Below, piece after piece: positions 52,949 to 62,703 of a DNA stretch of 64,000 nucleotides. The stretch's first letter is position 1. Every line of letters begins with the position of its first letter. The stretch spans positions 59,356 to 123,355 of the forward strand of contig JANQSA010000064.1 in assembly GCA_028284285.1 (NCBI GenBank). The letters are read 5' to 3'. The translations under genes and the position numbers were made by a program. The stretch comes from Croceivirga sp. Its GTDB lineage: Bacteria; Bacteroidota; Bacteroidia; Flavobacteriales; Flavobacteriaceae. A model generated the notes under the pieces. It had not been told where the DNA came from. It ran no database searches and worked only from the letters and a program-made list of their open reading frames with translations.

Positions 52949-54187
52949 TCAAATGAGGTCCGTAATATACTGCATTATGGTGTTGGTTGCTCCTACTTTT
53001 TGTTGAATATAGGCGTTGTTGATCGCTCCGGTTTTTGTTTTGAATTCCGGGATATCCAATAATTCTCTTGTAATGGTCTCAAATTCTTCCGTATTGCGGA
53101 TCACAATAATTCCTCCTTTCTGTACGAGGTCTGCGGCTTCAATGAAGCCTGAGTAGTTTGGGCCAATAATTACCGGAATTCCAAAGACTGCGGGTTCCAG
53201 GGTGTTGTGAAGGCCGGTTGCAAATCCGCCGCCCACATAAGCAATATCCGCATAACTGTAAATTTTGGTGAGTAGCCCTATGGTATCCACGATCAATACA
53301 TCCGCCTCATCGGGATCCTGGTTTTCCATTTCGGAGTAAAGAATCGTTCTTTTTGAGATTGCCGCCTTTAAATCTTGTATGTGTTGCCTTTTAATATTGT
53401 GAGGGGCAATCACGAATCTCAAGTTTCTTTTATGGGCGTTAATAACCGGTAATAGAATTTTCTCGTCCTCCGGCCACGTACTTCCTGCTACAAGACATAA
53501 ATTATCCTTTTTAAATCGCCCAATTTGTGTCATCTGATTGTCACTGCCTAAGATATGGGAAACCCGGTCAAAGCGGGTATCACCGCTAATGGTAACATTT
53601 GTAAAACCAATAGCGGCCAGGAGTGCTTTGGAGTTATCATCCTGAACAAAAAAGTGCGTAAAACACTGCAACGCACTTCGTAGGAATCCTCCATACCAAT
53701 TGAAGTAAGCTTGCTTTTTTTTAAAAACCCCCGAGACAAGAAGCGTGGGAATTTCATTCTTTTTGAGTTCAAAAAGATAATTGGGCCAAATCTCGTACTT
53801 TATAAATACAGCCAGTTTTGGTTGGACAATTCCCAAAAACTTCCTGGCATTGGAAATAGTGTCCATAGGAAGATACACTACAAGGTCCGCCGGGGTTTTA
53901 TCTTTCTTTACCTCGTACCCGGAGGGTGAAAAAAAGGTGATGACCAACTTGTGATCTCCGTAGACCTTTTTCAATTGTTCCAGTAAGGGCAACCCTTGTT
54001 CATATTCGCCCAAAGAGGCTACATGCATCCAAATTACTTTCCATTGTGGTTGCCATATGTTTTCCAGTTTCTGGAAGGTCTCCTTCCTGCCCTTTACAAA
54101 AAGTCTGATTTTGGGTTGAAACTTAGCGACCAATCTAAGGAGATACCATACAATTTTTACAAGAAGGGAATAAATACCTTTCACCAA
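52949..54187 (-). CDS. waaA: 3-deoxy-D-manno-octulosonic acid (Kdo) transferase
   Basis: 412 residues with a single N-terminal membrane helix (ISLLVKIVWYLL-like region). The GT30 motif VIWMHVASLGEYEQGLPLL carries the conserved Glu, and FIKYEIWPNYL and YVGGGFATGLHNTLEPAVFG (nucleotide-sugar site) are typical. It adds Kdo to lipid A precursor at the inner membrane, which shows that this cell has a lipopolysaccharide-bearing outer membrane. It is divergent from the aminotransferase at an 83-nt gap and is followed by the sugar porter. Confidence 0.95.
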   Translation of the reverse strand: MVKGIYSLLVKIVWYLLRLVAKFQPKIRLFVKGRKETFQKLENIWQPQWKVIWMHVASLGEYEQGLPLLEQLKKVYGDHKLVITFFSPSGYEVKKDKTPADLVVYLPMDTISNARKFLGIVQPKLAVFIKYEIWPNYLFELKKNEIPTLLVSGVFKKKQAYFNWYGGFLRSALQCFTHFFVQDDNSKALLAAIGFTNVTISGDTRFDRVSHILGSDNQMTQIGRFKKDNLCLVAGSTWPEDEKILLPVINAHKRNLRFVIAPHNIKRQHIQDLKAAISKRTILYSEMENQDPDEADVLIVDTIGLLTKIYSYADIAYVGGGFATGLHNTLEPAVFGIPVIIGPNYSGFIEAADLVQKGGIIVIRNTEEFETITRELLDIPEFKTKTGAINNAYIQQKVGATNTIMQYITDLI

Positions 54188-54226
54188 TTGCTTTTTGCGA
54201 AGTTACATTTCTTGATGCAAAACCAA

Positions 54227-54253
54227 TTGTACTACCCTTATTTCTTACTTTTG
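54227..54253 (+). promoter_or_regulatory. Bacteroidota-type promoter for the aminotransferase-galE operon
   Basis: TTG at 54227-54229 and TACTTTTG (matches TAnnTTTG) at 54246-54253, spacer 16 nt, 17 nt before ATG 54271. The consensus is that of primary sigma factors of this phylum. Confidence 0.55.
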
Positions 54254-54270
54254 ATGCAGAATTGTATCCA

Positions 54271-55425
54271 ATGAAAAAAATACAAATGGTAGACCTGAAA
54301 GGTCAATATGAAGGGATAAAGAATCAGGTAAATACTTCTATTCTAAAGGTTTTGGAATCCTCGGCCTTTATCAATGGGCCGGAGGTACATGAGTTTCAAA
54401 AGGAGTTGGAACAATATCTTGGGGTGAAACACGTGATTCCCTGTGCTAATGGTACAGACGCCCTTCAAATATGTATGATGGGTCTTGGATTACAACCCGG
54501 AGATGAAGTGATTACTGCAGATTTCACCTTTGCGGCTACGGTTGAGGTAATTGCACTGTTAGGGCTTACCCCTGTGTTGGTAGATGTTGAACCGGATACT
54601 TTTAATATTGATGTTTCGGCCATTGAGAAAGCGATTACTCCCAAAACCAAAGCTATCGTACCGGTGCATTTATTTGGGCAATGTGCTGATATGGATGGTA
54701 TTATGGCATTGGCAGAAGCTCATGATCTTTACGTAATTGAAGATAATGCCCAGGCTATTGGAGCAATACATACCTTCAAAGAAGGTAGAAAACAAAAATC
54801 AGGTGCCATCGGGCATGTCGCCTCCACCTCATTTTTTCCTTCCAAGAATCTGGGATGTTATGGGGACGGTGGAGCCATATTTACCAATGATGATGAATTG
54901 GCGCATACCATACGAGGCATTGTGAACCATGGAATGTACCGGCGATACCATCATGATGTTGTTGGAGTAAATTCCAGGTTAGATTCTTTGCAGGCTACGG
55001 TACTGCGTGCTAAGTTGCCTAAATTGGACGAGTACAATTCCAGAAGGCGAGAGGCAGCTAAAAAGTACAACACCGCTTTTTCTGGCCAACCTCATCTTGT
55101 TACTCCAAAGACGGTCAACGGTTGCGAAGGTATTTGTGATACCTGTGATTGCCACGTCTTCCATCAATATACGTTACGCATTTTGAACGGAAAAAGAGAT
55201 AGCCTGGTGCAACATCTACAAGAGAACAGCGTTCCATGTGGTGTATACTATCCTATACCTTTACATAAACAAAAGGCATATGCGGATAGCCGATACGATG
55301 AAGCTGATTTTTCAGTCACCAATCAACTGGTCAATGAAGTGATTTCACTACCTATGCACACGGAACTGGATGATGAGCAAATAAGATTCATTAGTAAGCT
55401 TGTGATAGATCATATAAACAAATAA
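54271..55425 (+). CDS. DegT/DnrJ/EryC1/StrS-type sugar aminotransferase with cysteine cluster
   Basis: Start at ATG 54271 (384 residues) rather than an upstream TTG. PLP family marks: CANGTDALQICMM, VIEDNAQAIGA, and STSFFPSKNLGCYGDGGAI with the Schiff-base Lys of SKN. The odd part is CEGICDTCDCHVFHQYTL near residue 290, a Cys-x3-Cys-x2-Cys-x-Cys cluster just before the conserved HQYTLR; it is absent from textbook members. It should put an amino group on a nucleotide sugar in surface polysaccharide synthesis. galE follows 2 nt downstream. Confidence 0.92.
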   Translation: MKKIQMVDLKGQYEGIKNQVNTSILKVLESSAFINGPEVHEFQKELEQYLGVKHVIPCANGTDALQICMMGLGLQPGDEVITADFTFAATVEVIALLGLTPVLVDVEPDTFNIDVSAIEKAITPKTKAIVPVHLFGQCADMDGIMALAEAHDLYVIEDNAQAIGAIHTFKEGRKQKSGAIGHVASTSFFPSKNLGCYGDGGAIFTNDDELAHTIRGIVNHGMYRRYHHDVVGVNSRLDSLQATVLRAKLPKLDEYNSRRREAAKKYNTAFSGQPHLVTPKTVNGCEGICDTCDCHVFHQYTLRILNGKRDSLVQHLQENSVPCGVYYPIPLHKQKAYADSRYDEADFSVTNQLVNEVISLPMHTELDDEQIRFISKLVIDHINK

Positions 55426-55427
55426 CC

Positions 55428-56468
55428 ATGGACAACAAAATATTAGTAACCGGGGGGCTGGGATATATTGGTTCACATACCGTTGTGGAACTTCAAAATG
55501 AAGGATTTGAAGTAGTGATAGTGGACAACCTATCCAATGCAGAAGAAAGTGTGATGTCAGGTATTGTGGCTATAACAGGTCAACAACCGGAATTTGAAAA
55601 GTTTGATCTTAGGGATAAAGCTGATGTAAAAGCGTTCTTTGCTAAATACACCGATATCAACGGAGTAATTCATTTTGCGGCCTCCAAAGCGGTAGGTGAG
55701 AGTGTTGAAAATCCTTTGTTGTATTACGAGAATAACCTGGGGGCACTCATCTACCTTCTCCAGGAAATGGCCAAAAAAGGAAGCGCTCAGTTTATATTCA
55801 GTTCCTCCTGTACCGTATATGGACAGGCAGATACTATGCCAATAACCGAAGATGCCCCGGTTAAACCGGCGGAATCACCGTACGGAAATACAAAACAAAT
55901 TGGAGAGGAGATTCTAAAGGATGTTTGCAGAGTAAATCCACAACTATCTTCCATAGCCTTAAGATATTTTAATCCCATAGGGGCCCATCCCAGTACGGAA
56001 ATCGGAGAGCTGCCTATTGGTGTACCACAAAACCTGGTACCCTTTATCACACAAACAGGAGTGGGTTTACGGGAACAGTTATCTGTATTTGGGGACGATT
56101 ACCCTACTCCTGATGGAACCTGTATTCGGGATTATATTCATGTAGTGGATGTGGCAAAAGCCCATGTTGCTGCTCTAAAACGTCTTATGCATGGGAAAAA
56201 CAGCGAGAATTTTGAGTTCTTTAATCTGGGTACCGGGAAAGGAAGTTCAGTGCTTGAGGTAATTCAGAGTTTTGAAAGGGTTTCCGGAAAAAAACTGAAC
56301 TACCGAATTGCCCCCAGAAGAGCTGGAGATGTCATACAGGCTTATGCAGACACCAAAAAGGCAAATGGGGTTTTGGGCTGGAAAGCACAATCTACTTTGG
56401 ACGATGCGGTTAAGTCCGCCTGGAACTGGGAAAAGAAAATTAGGGACTACGAGGAAATGTCTGTATAA
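55428..56468 (+). CDS. galE: UDP-glucose 4-epimerase
   Basis: 346 residues of the short-chain dehydrogenase fold: NAD loop VTGGLGYIGSH, HFAASKAVGESV, and the catalytic Ser and Tyr-x3-Lys in SSSCTVYG and SPYGNTKQIGEE. C-terminal regions CIRDYIHVVDVAKAH and FNLGTGKGSSVLEV are typical of GalE. It interconverts UDP-glucose and UDP-galactose for surface sugars. It follows the aminotransferase by 2 nt and is closed by a strong terminator. Confidence 0.96.
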   Translation: MDNKILVTGGLGYIGSHTVVELQNEGFEVVIVDNLSNAEESVMSGIVAITGQQPEFEKFDLRDKADVKAFFAKYTDINGVIHFAASKAVGESVENPLLYYENNLGALIYLLQEMAKKGSAQFIFSSSCTVYGQADTMPITEDAPVKPAESPYGNTKQIGEEILKDVCRVNPQLSSIALRYFNPIGAHPSTEIGELPIGVPQNLVPFITQTGVGLREQLSVFGDDYPTPDGTCIRDYIHVVDVAKAHVAALKRLMHGKNSENFEFFNLGTGKGSSVLEVIQSFERVSGKKLNYRIAPRRAGDVIQAYADTKKANGVLGWKAQSTLDDAVKSAWNWEKKIRDYEEMSV

Positions 56469-56486
56469 CGAGTCATTCCAAGAGCT

Positions 56487-56517
56487 AAAAAAAGAAGACA
56501 TCCCGTCTTCTTTTTTT
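56487..56517 (+). terminator. Rho-independent terminator after galE
   Basis: Perfect 13-bp stem AAAAAAAGAAGAC / GTCTTCTTTTTTT with a 5-nt loop, 18 nt after the galE stop. As both arms end in A or T runs, it can end transcription from either side, including the outer-membrane gene read from the right. Confidence 0.92.
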
Positions 56518-56650
56518 GTGCCTTTTCCAATTGTCAAAGCCAACTAAAATGGCCCCATTCCTTGCATTCTACTTCTTTTGGTATAGCCGTAATATCAGGA
56601 AAAGTGAATTTTTATGATTAAAGAGGGCAAAGTATACAAGCAATTTGAAA

Positions 56651-57151
56651 TTAAAAATAGACCCGTACGAAAGGAACCCAGGGATCAACAGTTAAACTTC
56701 GGTCTTCATCAAATAAGAGGTCATAACGAATACCAAAGGTGACATTGTTGGTCCTGTAGCCTATTCCAAAAAATAAGGACGTCAACCAATAGTCATCCTC
56801 CCGAATCCCACCATCCAGAGATTCCTCCCTGTTAATACGCCACTGTTCCAATTCCGTGGAGAGTTGGATGTTTTGAATGGGATTGAAAAGCCCTAAAATG
56901 GTACCGCCGTAGCCGAGAAATTGAAAGTCTCCAATTTGAGCATAATTCAGTTGAAGTCCTACTCCAGTAGCAAAATAGGGATTAACTTCATAAATAGCAC
57001 TTGGTGCCAGCAGTAAGTTAAAGCTGTTATTACCGAAGCCCAGCCCCAAACCTCCTCCATATCTTACGTTACTCCAAAAAGAATCCGTTTGTGCCAGGGA
57101 ATGGGTGGTTACCAACAATAAGAACAAGTACAAAATTCTTCGAGTCATCAC
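56651..57151 (-). CDS. Putative outer-membrane beta-barrel protein
   Basis: 166 residues with a signal peptide (ILYLFLLLVTTHSLAQ) and a barrel-like mature part rich in Gly, Tyr and Phe (GGGLGLGFGNNSFNLLL, GVGLQLNYAQIGDFQFLGYG, FFGIGYRTNNVTFGIRYD). It ends with FVRVYF, a terminal Phe typical of barrel proteins. No family is recognised. It is divergent from sucA and convergent with galE. Confidence 0.8.
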   Translation of the reverse strand: MMTRRILYLFLLLVTTHSLAQTDSFWSNVRYGGGLGLGFGNNSFNLLLAPSAIYEVNPYFATGVGLQLNYAQIGDFQFLGYGGTILGLFNPIQNIQLSTELEQWRINREESLDGGIREDDYWLTSLFFGIGYRTNNVTFGIRYDLLFDEDRSLTVDPWVPFVRVYF

Positions 57152-57198
57152 TAGTTAAATTAATCACTTGCAGTTCGTTCTAAAATACGGGGAAATTA

Positions 57199-57228
57199 TT
57201 TGTTTATCGTACTTTTGAGCTAATTTTG
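57199..57228 (+). promoter_or_regulatory. Bacteroidota-type promoter for sucA-sucB
   Basis: TTTG at 57199-57202 and TAATTTTG (TAnnTTTG) at 57221-57228, 18-nt spacer, 26 nt before the sucA start. A TACTTTTG partner also occurs 12 nt earlier, so two overlapping -7 boxes are possible. Confidence 0.62.
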
Positions 57229-57254
57229 TCATAAGTTTCGAAAGAACTTCATCC

Positions 57255-60053
57255 ATGGATAAATATTCCTTTTTAAATGCTGCGCATACTTCTTTTTTTG
57301 CGGAGCTGTATGATAGATACACAAAAAATCCGGATAGTATAGAACCCAGCTGGCGTGCTTTTTTCCAGGGATTTGATTTTGGTCTGGAGAGCTCATTGGA
57401 GTCATTGGATATTCAGCCTTCCGCCAATGGTACTACGGCTTTGGTCAATGGACAAGAGGTGTCTGTTCCTCTTTCATTGCAAAAGGAATTTAAGGTAATT
57501 AGCCTGATAAACGGTTATCGTTCCAGAGGTCATCTCTTTACAAAAACGAATCCGGTTAGAGAGCGCCGTAAGTACGAACCCACGCTGGATATTGAGAATT
57601 TTGAGTTGGAAGAAAGCGATTTGGACAGCGTTTTTGATGCAGGAGAAATAATCGGTTTAGGATCCAGTTCGCTCAGGAAGATAATTCAACATCTGCAGAG
57701 TATTTATTGCGACTCCATCGGGGTTGAGTACATGTACATTCGAAAGCCGGATCGTATTGAATGGATACAACGTTGGTTAAATGTAAATGATAACCATCCT
57801 GATTTCTCTCCTGAAGAAAAAAGGAACATACTTCGTAAGTTGAACCACGCGGTATCCTTTGAGAGCTTCTTGCATACGAAATATGTGGGGCAGAAAAGAT
57901 TTTCCCTGGAAGGAGGGGAATCCCTGATTCCGGCGTTGGATGTTATTATTGAAAAGGCTGCCAAGGCAGGGGTAAAACAATTTGTTATGGGAATGGCTCA
58001 TAGAGGCCGCCTTAATGTGTTGACCAATATTTTTGGAAAATCCCCCAAGGACATTTTCAGTGAGTTTGACGGCAAGGATTATGAAGAAACCATTTTTGAC
58101 GGGGATGTCAAATACCATTTAGGATGGACCTCCAGACGGGAAACAGATTCCGGTAAGGTGGTAAATATGAACATTGCCCCTAATCCATCGCACCTTGAAG
58201 CGGTGAATGCCATCGTGGAAGGCATAACACGGGCAAAACAGGATAAGGACCACGCAGATAGTATTACCGAGGTATTGCCTATTCTGGTGCATGGGGATGC
58301 TGCGTTTGCCGGGCAAGGTGTGGTATATGAAGTGATTCAAATGGCAAAATTGGATGGGTACACCACCGGTGGGACCATTCATATTGTGGTGAATAATCAG
58401 ATTGGATTTACCACTAATTACCTGGATGGGCGGTCGTCCACCTATTGTACGGATGTTGGAAAGGTTACACTATCTCCGGTGCTCCATGTTAATGCAGATG
58501 ATGCAGAAGCTGTGGTACATGCTGCCACCTTTGCCCTTGAATATCGTATGCGCTATCAAATGGATGTTTTCCTGGATTTATTGGGGTACCGAAAATATGG
58601 ACATAATGAAGGGGACGAACCCAAGTTCACACAACCTTTGCTGTATAAAGCCATTTCCAAACATAAAAACCCAAGGGATATTTACGCCCAGAAACTGTTG
58701 GAAGAAGGAGTGATTGAAGAGGGGTATATCAAAACCTTAGAGGCTGAATACAAAAAAAATCTGGAGGAGGATTTATTGGATTCCAGAAAGGTAGAAAAGA
58801 CAGTGATTACCCCCTTTATGCAGGATGAATGGGAAGGCTTTGAAAGGGTTGCCGAAGCGGAAATGCGAAAGCCTGTAGCTACTTCGTATCCACTAGAGAA
58901 ACTGGATGCCATTGCTGCCAGTATCACCCAACTACCGGAGGGGAAAAAATTCCTGAGAAAGATCGAGCGCCTGGTAGAGGGTAGAAAAAAAATGTATTTC
59001 GAAGACAACCGTTTGGATTGGGCCATGGGCGAATTGTTGGCCTACGGTTCCCTTTTAGAGGAAGGCTTTGATGTTAGAATGACCGGGCAAGATGTGGAAA
59101 GAGGCACCTTTTCACACCGCCATGCAGGGATCAAAACAGAGATGCACGAGGAGGAAGTGATACTTTTAAATACACTGGGCGAGCATCAAAATGGAGATTT
59201 CTATATCTATAATTCCCTGCTATCGGAATATGCCGTTATGGGCTATGACTATGGCTATGCCATGGCAAGCCCAAATACATTAACCCTATGGGAAGCACAA
59301 TTTGGCGATTTTAGCAATGGCGCACAGATTGTGATCGATCAATACTTGTCCTCGGCAGAAGACAAATGGAAATTGCAAAATGGATTGGTGCTGCTTTTGC
59401 CTCATGGGTACGAAGGGCAAGGAGCAGAGCATTCTTCGGCTCGAATGGAGCGTTACCTGCAGTTGTGTGCAAAAGACAATATGTTTGTGGCGGATGTGAC
59501 TACACCAGCCAATCTTTTCCATTTATTTCGTCGGCAAATGAAGGCTAATTTCAGGAAACCCCTGGTAGTCTTTACACCCAAGAGCTTATTGCGGCATCCT
59601 AAGGTAGTAAGTACTAAAGAAGAATTGGCGGGGGGTAGTTTTCAAGAAGTAATTGATGATGCAAACGCGTCCCCACCCAAAATAAAAAGCCTGGTATTCT
59701 GTACCGGAAAGTTTTATTATGACCTGTTGGCAAAACAGGAGGAACTGAAGAGGGAAAATGTTGCTTTGGTGCGTTTGGAACAATTATTTCCAGTACCCAC
59801 CCAACAGATAAGAACCATTATTAAGAAATACAACAAGGCGGAAGAAATCGTTTGGGCTCAGGAAGAACCAAGAAATATGGGTGCATGGGGGCATTTACTA
59901 ATGCATTTGGAGGAAGCCAGGGAGTTCAGGATAGCATCCAGAAGATTTTACGGAGCTCCTGCTGCCGGTAGTGCTGTGCGCTCACAACGGCGGCATAACG
60001 AAGTGATTGAATACGTTTTTGATAAGACAAAGGATAACTTTACGACAAAATAA
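57255..60053 (+). CDS. sucA: 2-oxoglutarate dehydrogenase E1 component
   Basis: 932 residues, normal length. The N-terminal helix motif [10 protein letters not shown] is that of E1o proteins; further marks are [18 protein letters not shown], the thiamine-diphosphate site [18 protein letters not shown] and [10 protein letters not shown], the His-rich [20 protein letters not shown], and the C-terminal [12 protein letters not shown]. It decarboxylates 2-oxoglutarate and passes succinyl to E2, in the TCA cycle. sucB follows 11 nt downstream. Confidence 0.98.
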   Translation: MDKYSFLNAAHTSFFAELYDRYTKNPDSIEPSWRAFFQGFDFGLESSLESLDIQPSANGTTALVNGQEVSVPLSLQKEFKVISLINGYRSRGHLFTKTNPVRERRKYEPTLDIENFELEESDLDSVFDAGEIIGLGSSSLRKIIQHLQSIYCDSIGVEYMYIRKPDRIEWIQRWLNVNDNHPDFSPEEKRNILRKLNHAVSFESFLHTKYVGQKRFSLEGGESLIPALDVIIEKAAKAGVKQFVMGMAHRGRLNVLTNIFGKSPKDIFSEFDGKDYEETIFDGDVKYHLGWTSRRETDSGKVVNMNIAPNPSHLEAVNAIVEGITRAKQDKDHADSITEVLPILVHGDAAFAGQGVVYEVIQMAKLDGYTTGGTIHIVVNNQIGFTTNYLDGRSSTYCTDVGKVTLSPVLHVNADDAEAVVHAATFALEYRMRYQMDVFLDLLGYRKYGHNEGDEPKFTQPLLYKAISKHKNPRDIYAQKLLEEGVIEEGYIKTLEAEYKKNLEEDLLDSRKVEKTVITPFMQDEWEGFERVAEAEMRKPVATSYPLEKLDAIAASITQLPEGKKFLRKIERLVEGRKKMYFEDNRLDWAMGELLAYGSLLEEGFDVRMTGQDVERGTFSHRHAGIKTEMHEEEVILLNTLGEHQNGDFYIYNSLLSEYAVMGYDYGYAMASPNTLTLWEAQFGDFSNGAQIVIDQYLSSAEDKWKLQNGLVLLLPHGYEGQGAEHSSARMERYLQLCAKDNMFVADVTTPANLFHLFRRQMKANFRKPLVVFTPKSLLRHPKVVSTKEELAGGSFQEVIDDANASPPKIKSLVFCTGKFYYDLLAKQEELKRENVALVRLEQLFPVPTQQIRTIIKKYNKAEEIVWAQEEPRNMGAWGHLLMHLEEAREFRIASRRFYGAPAAGSAVRSQRRHNEVIEYVFDKTKDNFTTK

Positions 60054-60064
60054 AAATAACCCAC

Positions 60065-61282
60065 ATGATATTAGAAATGAAAGTCCCTTCACCCGGGGAA
60101 TCCATTACCGAGGTAGAGATTGCAGAATGGTTGGTGGAGGATGGTGATTATGTTGAAAAAGATCAGGCTATTGCGGAAGTAGATTCCGACAAAGCTACTT
60201 TGGAATTACCGGCAGAGGAAAGCGGAACCATAACGTTAAAAGCGGAAGTAGGCGATGCCGTCGGAGTTGGAGAGGTGGTTTGCTTAATTGATACTGCTGC
60301 AGAGAAGCCTGAAGGAGGGGCTACAGCAGAAATACCCAAGGAAGCCCCAGCAACAGAAACACCAAAAGAAGAAGCGCCAAAACAGGAGGCAAAAAAGGAG
60401 AATTATGCCACAGGAACGCCTTCCCCGGCGGCTAAAAAGATTTTGGACGAAAAAGGCATTGCTCCCACTGAGGTAACAGGTACGGGCAGAAACGGCCGTA
60501 TTACCAAAGAAGATGCGGTAAATGCAAAAGCTTCCATGGGAACCCCCACAGGTGGTACCCGTGGAGAAACCCGATCCAAGTTGTCTTTGTTGCGTAGAAA
60601 AGTGGCAGAACGGTTAGTTGCTGCAAAGAATGAAACAGCAATGTTGACCACTTTTAATGAAGTGGACATGTCCTCCATTTTTGAATTAAGAAAACAATAC
60701 AAGGAAGAATTTAAAGAAAAGCACGGGGTGAGCCTGGGCTTTATGTCCTTTTTTACCAGGGCTTGTATCCGTGCCTTGCAAGAATTTCCTGCGGTTAACT
60801 CCATGATTGACGGTAAGGAAATGATCTCCTATGATTTTTGCGATATTAGTATTGCGGTATCCGGCCCAAAAGGGCTTATGGTGCCGGTAATCAGAAATGC
60901 GGAAAATTTATCGTTTCGAGGAGTAGAGGCAGAAGTAAAACGCTTGGCCATACGAGCGCGAGACGGTGAAATTACTGTAGATGAAATGACGGGGGGCACT
61001 TTTACCATTTCCAATGGTGGTGTTTTCGGCTCTATGTTATCTACTCCTATCATCAATCCTCCGCAGAGTGCTATTTTGGGCATGCACAATATCGTGGAAC
61101 GTCCCATTGTAAGAGACGGAGCTATTGTTATTGCTCCAATCATGTACGTGGCGCTTTCGTATGATCACAGGATCATTGACGGTAAGGAATCCGTCGGCTT
61201 TTTGGTTACCGTAAAAGAGGCATTGGAAAACCCTGTGGAACTACTTATGGAAGGTGAGGTCGCAAAAGCTCTGGAACTGTAA
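60065..61282 (+). CDS. sucB: Dihydrolipoyllysine succinyltransferase (2-oxoglutarate dehydrogenase E2)
   Basis: 405 residues: a lipoyl domain (1-75) with the modified Lys43 in [11 protein letters not shown], a flexible Ala/Glu/Pro/Lys linker, the E1/E3-binding domain ([19 protein letters not shown] with [12 protein letters not shown]) and a catalytic domain from about 170 with His368 and Asp372 in [12 protein letters not shown]. It moves succinyl to CoA. The E3 component is not in this window. A 122-nt gap separates it from the convergent protease-like gene. Confidence 0.97.
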   Translation: MILEMKVPSPGESITEVEIAEWLVEDGDYVEKDQAIAEVDSDKATLELPAEESGTITLKAEVGDAVGVGEVVCLIDTAAEKPEGGATAEIPKEAPATETPKEEAPKQEAKKENYATGTPSPAAKKILDEKGIAPTEVTGTGRNGRITKEDAVNAKASMGTPTGGTRGETRSKLSLLRRKVAERLVAAKNETAMLTTFNEVDMSSIFELRKQYKEEFKEKHGVSLGFMSFFTRACIRALQEFPAVNSMIDGKEMISYDFCDISIAVSGPKGLMVPVIRNAENLSFRGVEAEVKRLAIRARDGEITVDEMTGGTFTISNGGVFGSMLSTPIINPPQSAILGMHNIVERPIVRDGAIVIAPIMYVALSYDHRIIDGKESVGFLVTVKEALENPVELLMEGEVAKALEL

Positions 61283-61404
61283 TGATTTTAGGACTGGTGA
61301 ACTAAAATCAAAGGGAAGCTCCCAGGCTGGTCAGTGGCTCCATTGTAATCAGCTGTAAAACCTCCGGTACGGTTCAGAAAAAGTGTGGGTAGTATAACAC
61401 CTTG

Positions 61405-61863
61405 TTACCTGGCATTTTTCGTGTTACGGAATAGGTATAATTTTTTCCTGTTGTAATCAATAAGGGCTTTCCCCCTTTTAAGAATATCCGCTCCAATGAT
61501 GCCATCTACCGGGGAGGCAGCATGATTTTCAAGGGCCTGATTGACATGGACCAAATCGATCAGGACAATAGGCTGTCTTTGCTTCTTCCAGTCTCCTATG
61601 GCAATGGAATTGTTGGTGGAAATTAAAGCGTCCATTTCAGAGGCACCGGCCCCTGCAGCTTTAATGTCGGTAGCTTTCGTCTCTAGTACAAACCTATCTA
61701 TTTTATCCATTCCGATGCAGGTATTGGAGGCTCCTGTATCCAGAATAAATCGACCTGGGATCCCATTGATTTTTGCGGCTACTTCAAAGTGATTCGTAGC
61801 CGTTAACACCAAAGATATGGGAACATACCCTTTATGTCCTAGAAAGCTTCTTAATGTCTTCAT
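61405..61863 (-). CDS. Retropepsin-like aspartic protease family protein
   Basis: 152 residues from ATG 61863; the frame extends 17 codons further but that part overlaps the promoter zone of tatD and is not supported. The catalytic motif FILDTGASNTCIG and later VDGIIGADILKRG are those of clan AA single-domain aspartic proteases, which work as dimers. No signal peptide is visible. The substrate is unknown. It is divergent from tatD at 72 nt. Confidence 0.82.
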   Translation of the reverse strand: MKTLRSFLGHKGYVPISLVLTATNHFEVAAKINGIPGRFILDTGASNTCIGMDKIDRFVLETKATDIKAAGAGASEMDALISTNNSIAIGDWKKQRQPIVLIDLVHVNQALENHAASPVDGIIGADILKRGKALIDYNRKKLYLFRNTKNAR

Positions 61864-61935
61864 TCCTGTCGGGTGTTGTTCAAAGACTTGTTGCCTAACA
61901 ATAAAAGACCACAAAGTTAACCTTATTTTTGCAGC

Positions 61936-62703
61936 ATGATTTTAACAGATACACATGTTCATCTTTACAGTGAAGCCTTTGACGAGGATAGGGCAGACAT
62001 GATGCAACGGGCTATGGCCATGGGGGTAGAACGTTTTTTTGTGCCGGCCATAGATTCTACATATACCCAATCCATGTATGAGCTGGAGGCCCACTATCCT
62101 GATAAGGTTTTTCTAATGATGGGTTTACATCCTACTCATGTTAAAGAAAATTACCGGGAAGAACTGAAGCACGTGGAGGAACAGCTACAACAACGCAGTT
62201 TTTACGCTGTGGGCGAAATAGGTATTGATTTGTATTGGGATAAAACCTTTCTTCCCCAGCAACAAGAGGCTTTTGTATATCAAATTCGGCTCGCGAAGCA
62301 GTATGGCCTGCCTATCGTGATCCATTCCAGGGATTCTTTCAACGAGATCGTTGAAATTCTGGAGGAGGAAAAAGGGGATGACCTTTTTGGTATTTTTCAT
62401 TGTTTCACCGGTACGTTGGAGCAGGCGAAAAAGGCGATAGGTTACAATATGAAATTGGGCATAGGGGGTGTAATTACCTTTAAAAATGGAAAAATCGATC
62501 AATTTTTACGGGAAATTGGCCTGGAACATATTGTACTGGAAACGGACGCACCCTACTTGGCGCCCGTGCCTTACCGCGGAAAGCGCAATGAGAGTGCTTA
62601 CCTAAAAGAAGTGTTGTTTAAACTTTCGGAAGTGTACGGCATAGAAGCCGCCGAAATAGCTGCTATTACTACACAAAACGCTAAAGACCTATTTGGAATT
62701 TGA
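61936..62703 (+). CDS. tatD: TatD-family metal-dependent DNase
   Basis: 255 residues, full TatD length. Metal ligands: DTHVHL at residues 4-9 region, Glu in AVGEIGIDLYWD, His in IVIHSRDS, His in GIFHCFTG and Asp in VLETDAPYLAP. It acts as a cytoplasmic 3'-5' exonuclease. A TATTTTTG box ends only 4 nt before its ATG, so its message may be nearly leaderless. Its stop codon overlaps the asparaginase start (TGATG). Confidence 0.95.
   Translation: MILTDTHVHLYSEAFDEDRADMMQRAMAMGVERFFVPAIDSTYTQSMYELEAHYPDKVFLMMGLHPTHVKENYREELKHVEEQLQQRSFYAVGEIGIDLYWDKTFLPQQQEAFVYQIRLAKQYGLPIVIHSRDSFNEIVEILEEEKGDDLFGIFHCFTGTLEQAKKAIGYNMKLGIGGVITFKNGKIDQFLREIGLEHIVLETDAPYLAPVPYRGKRNESAYLKEVLFKLSEVYGIEAAEIAAITTQNAKDLFGI

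Noticed and set aside
61864..61914. 17-codon N-terminal extension of the aspartic-protease-like gene
   Set aside because: It runs into the tatD promoter region and has no family support.
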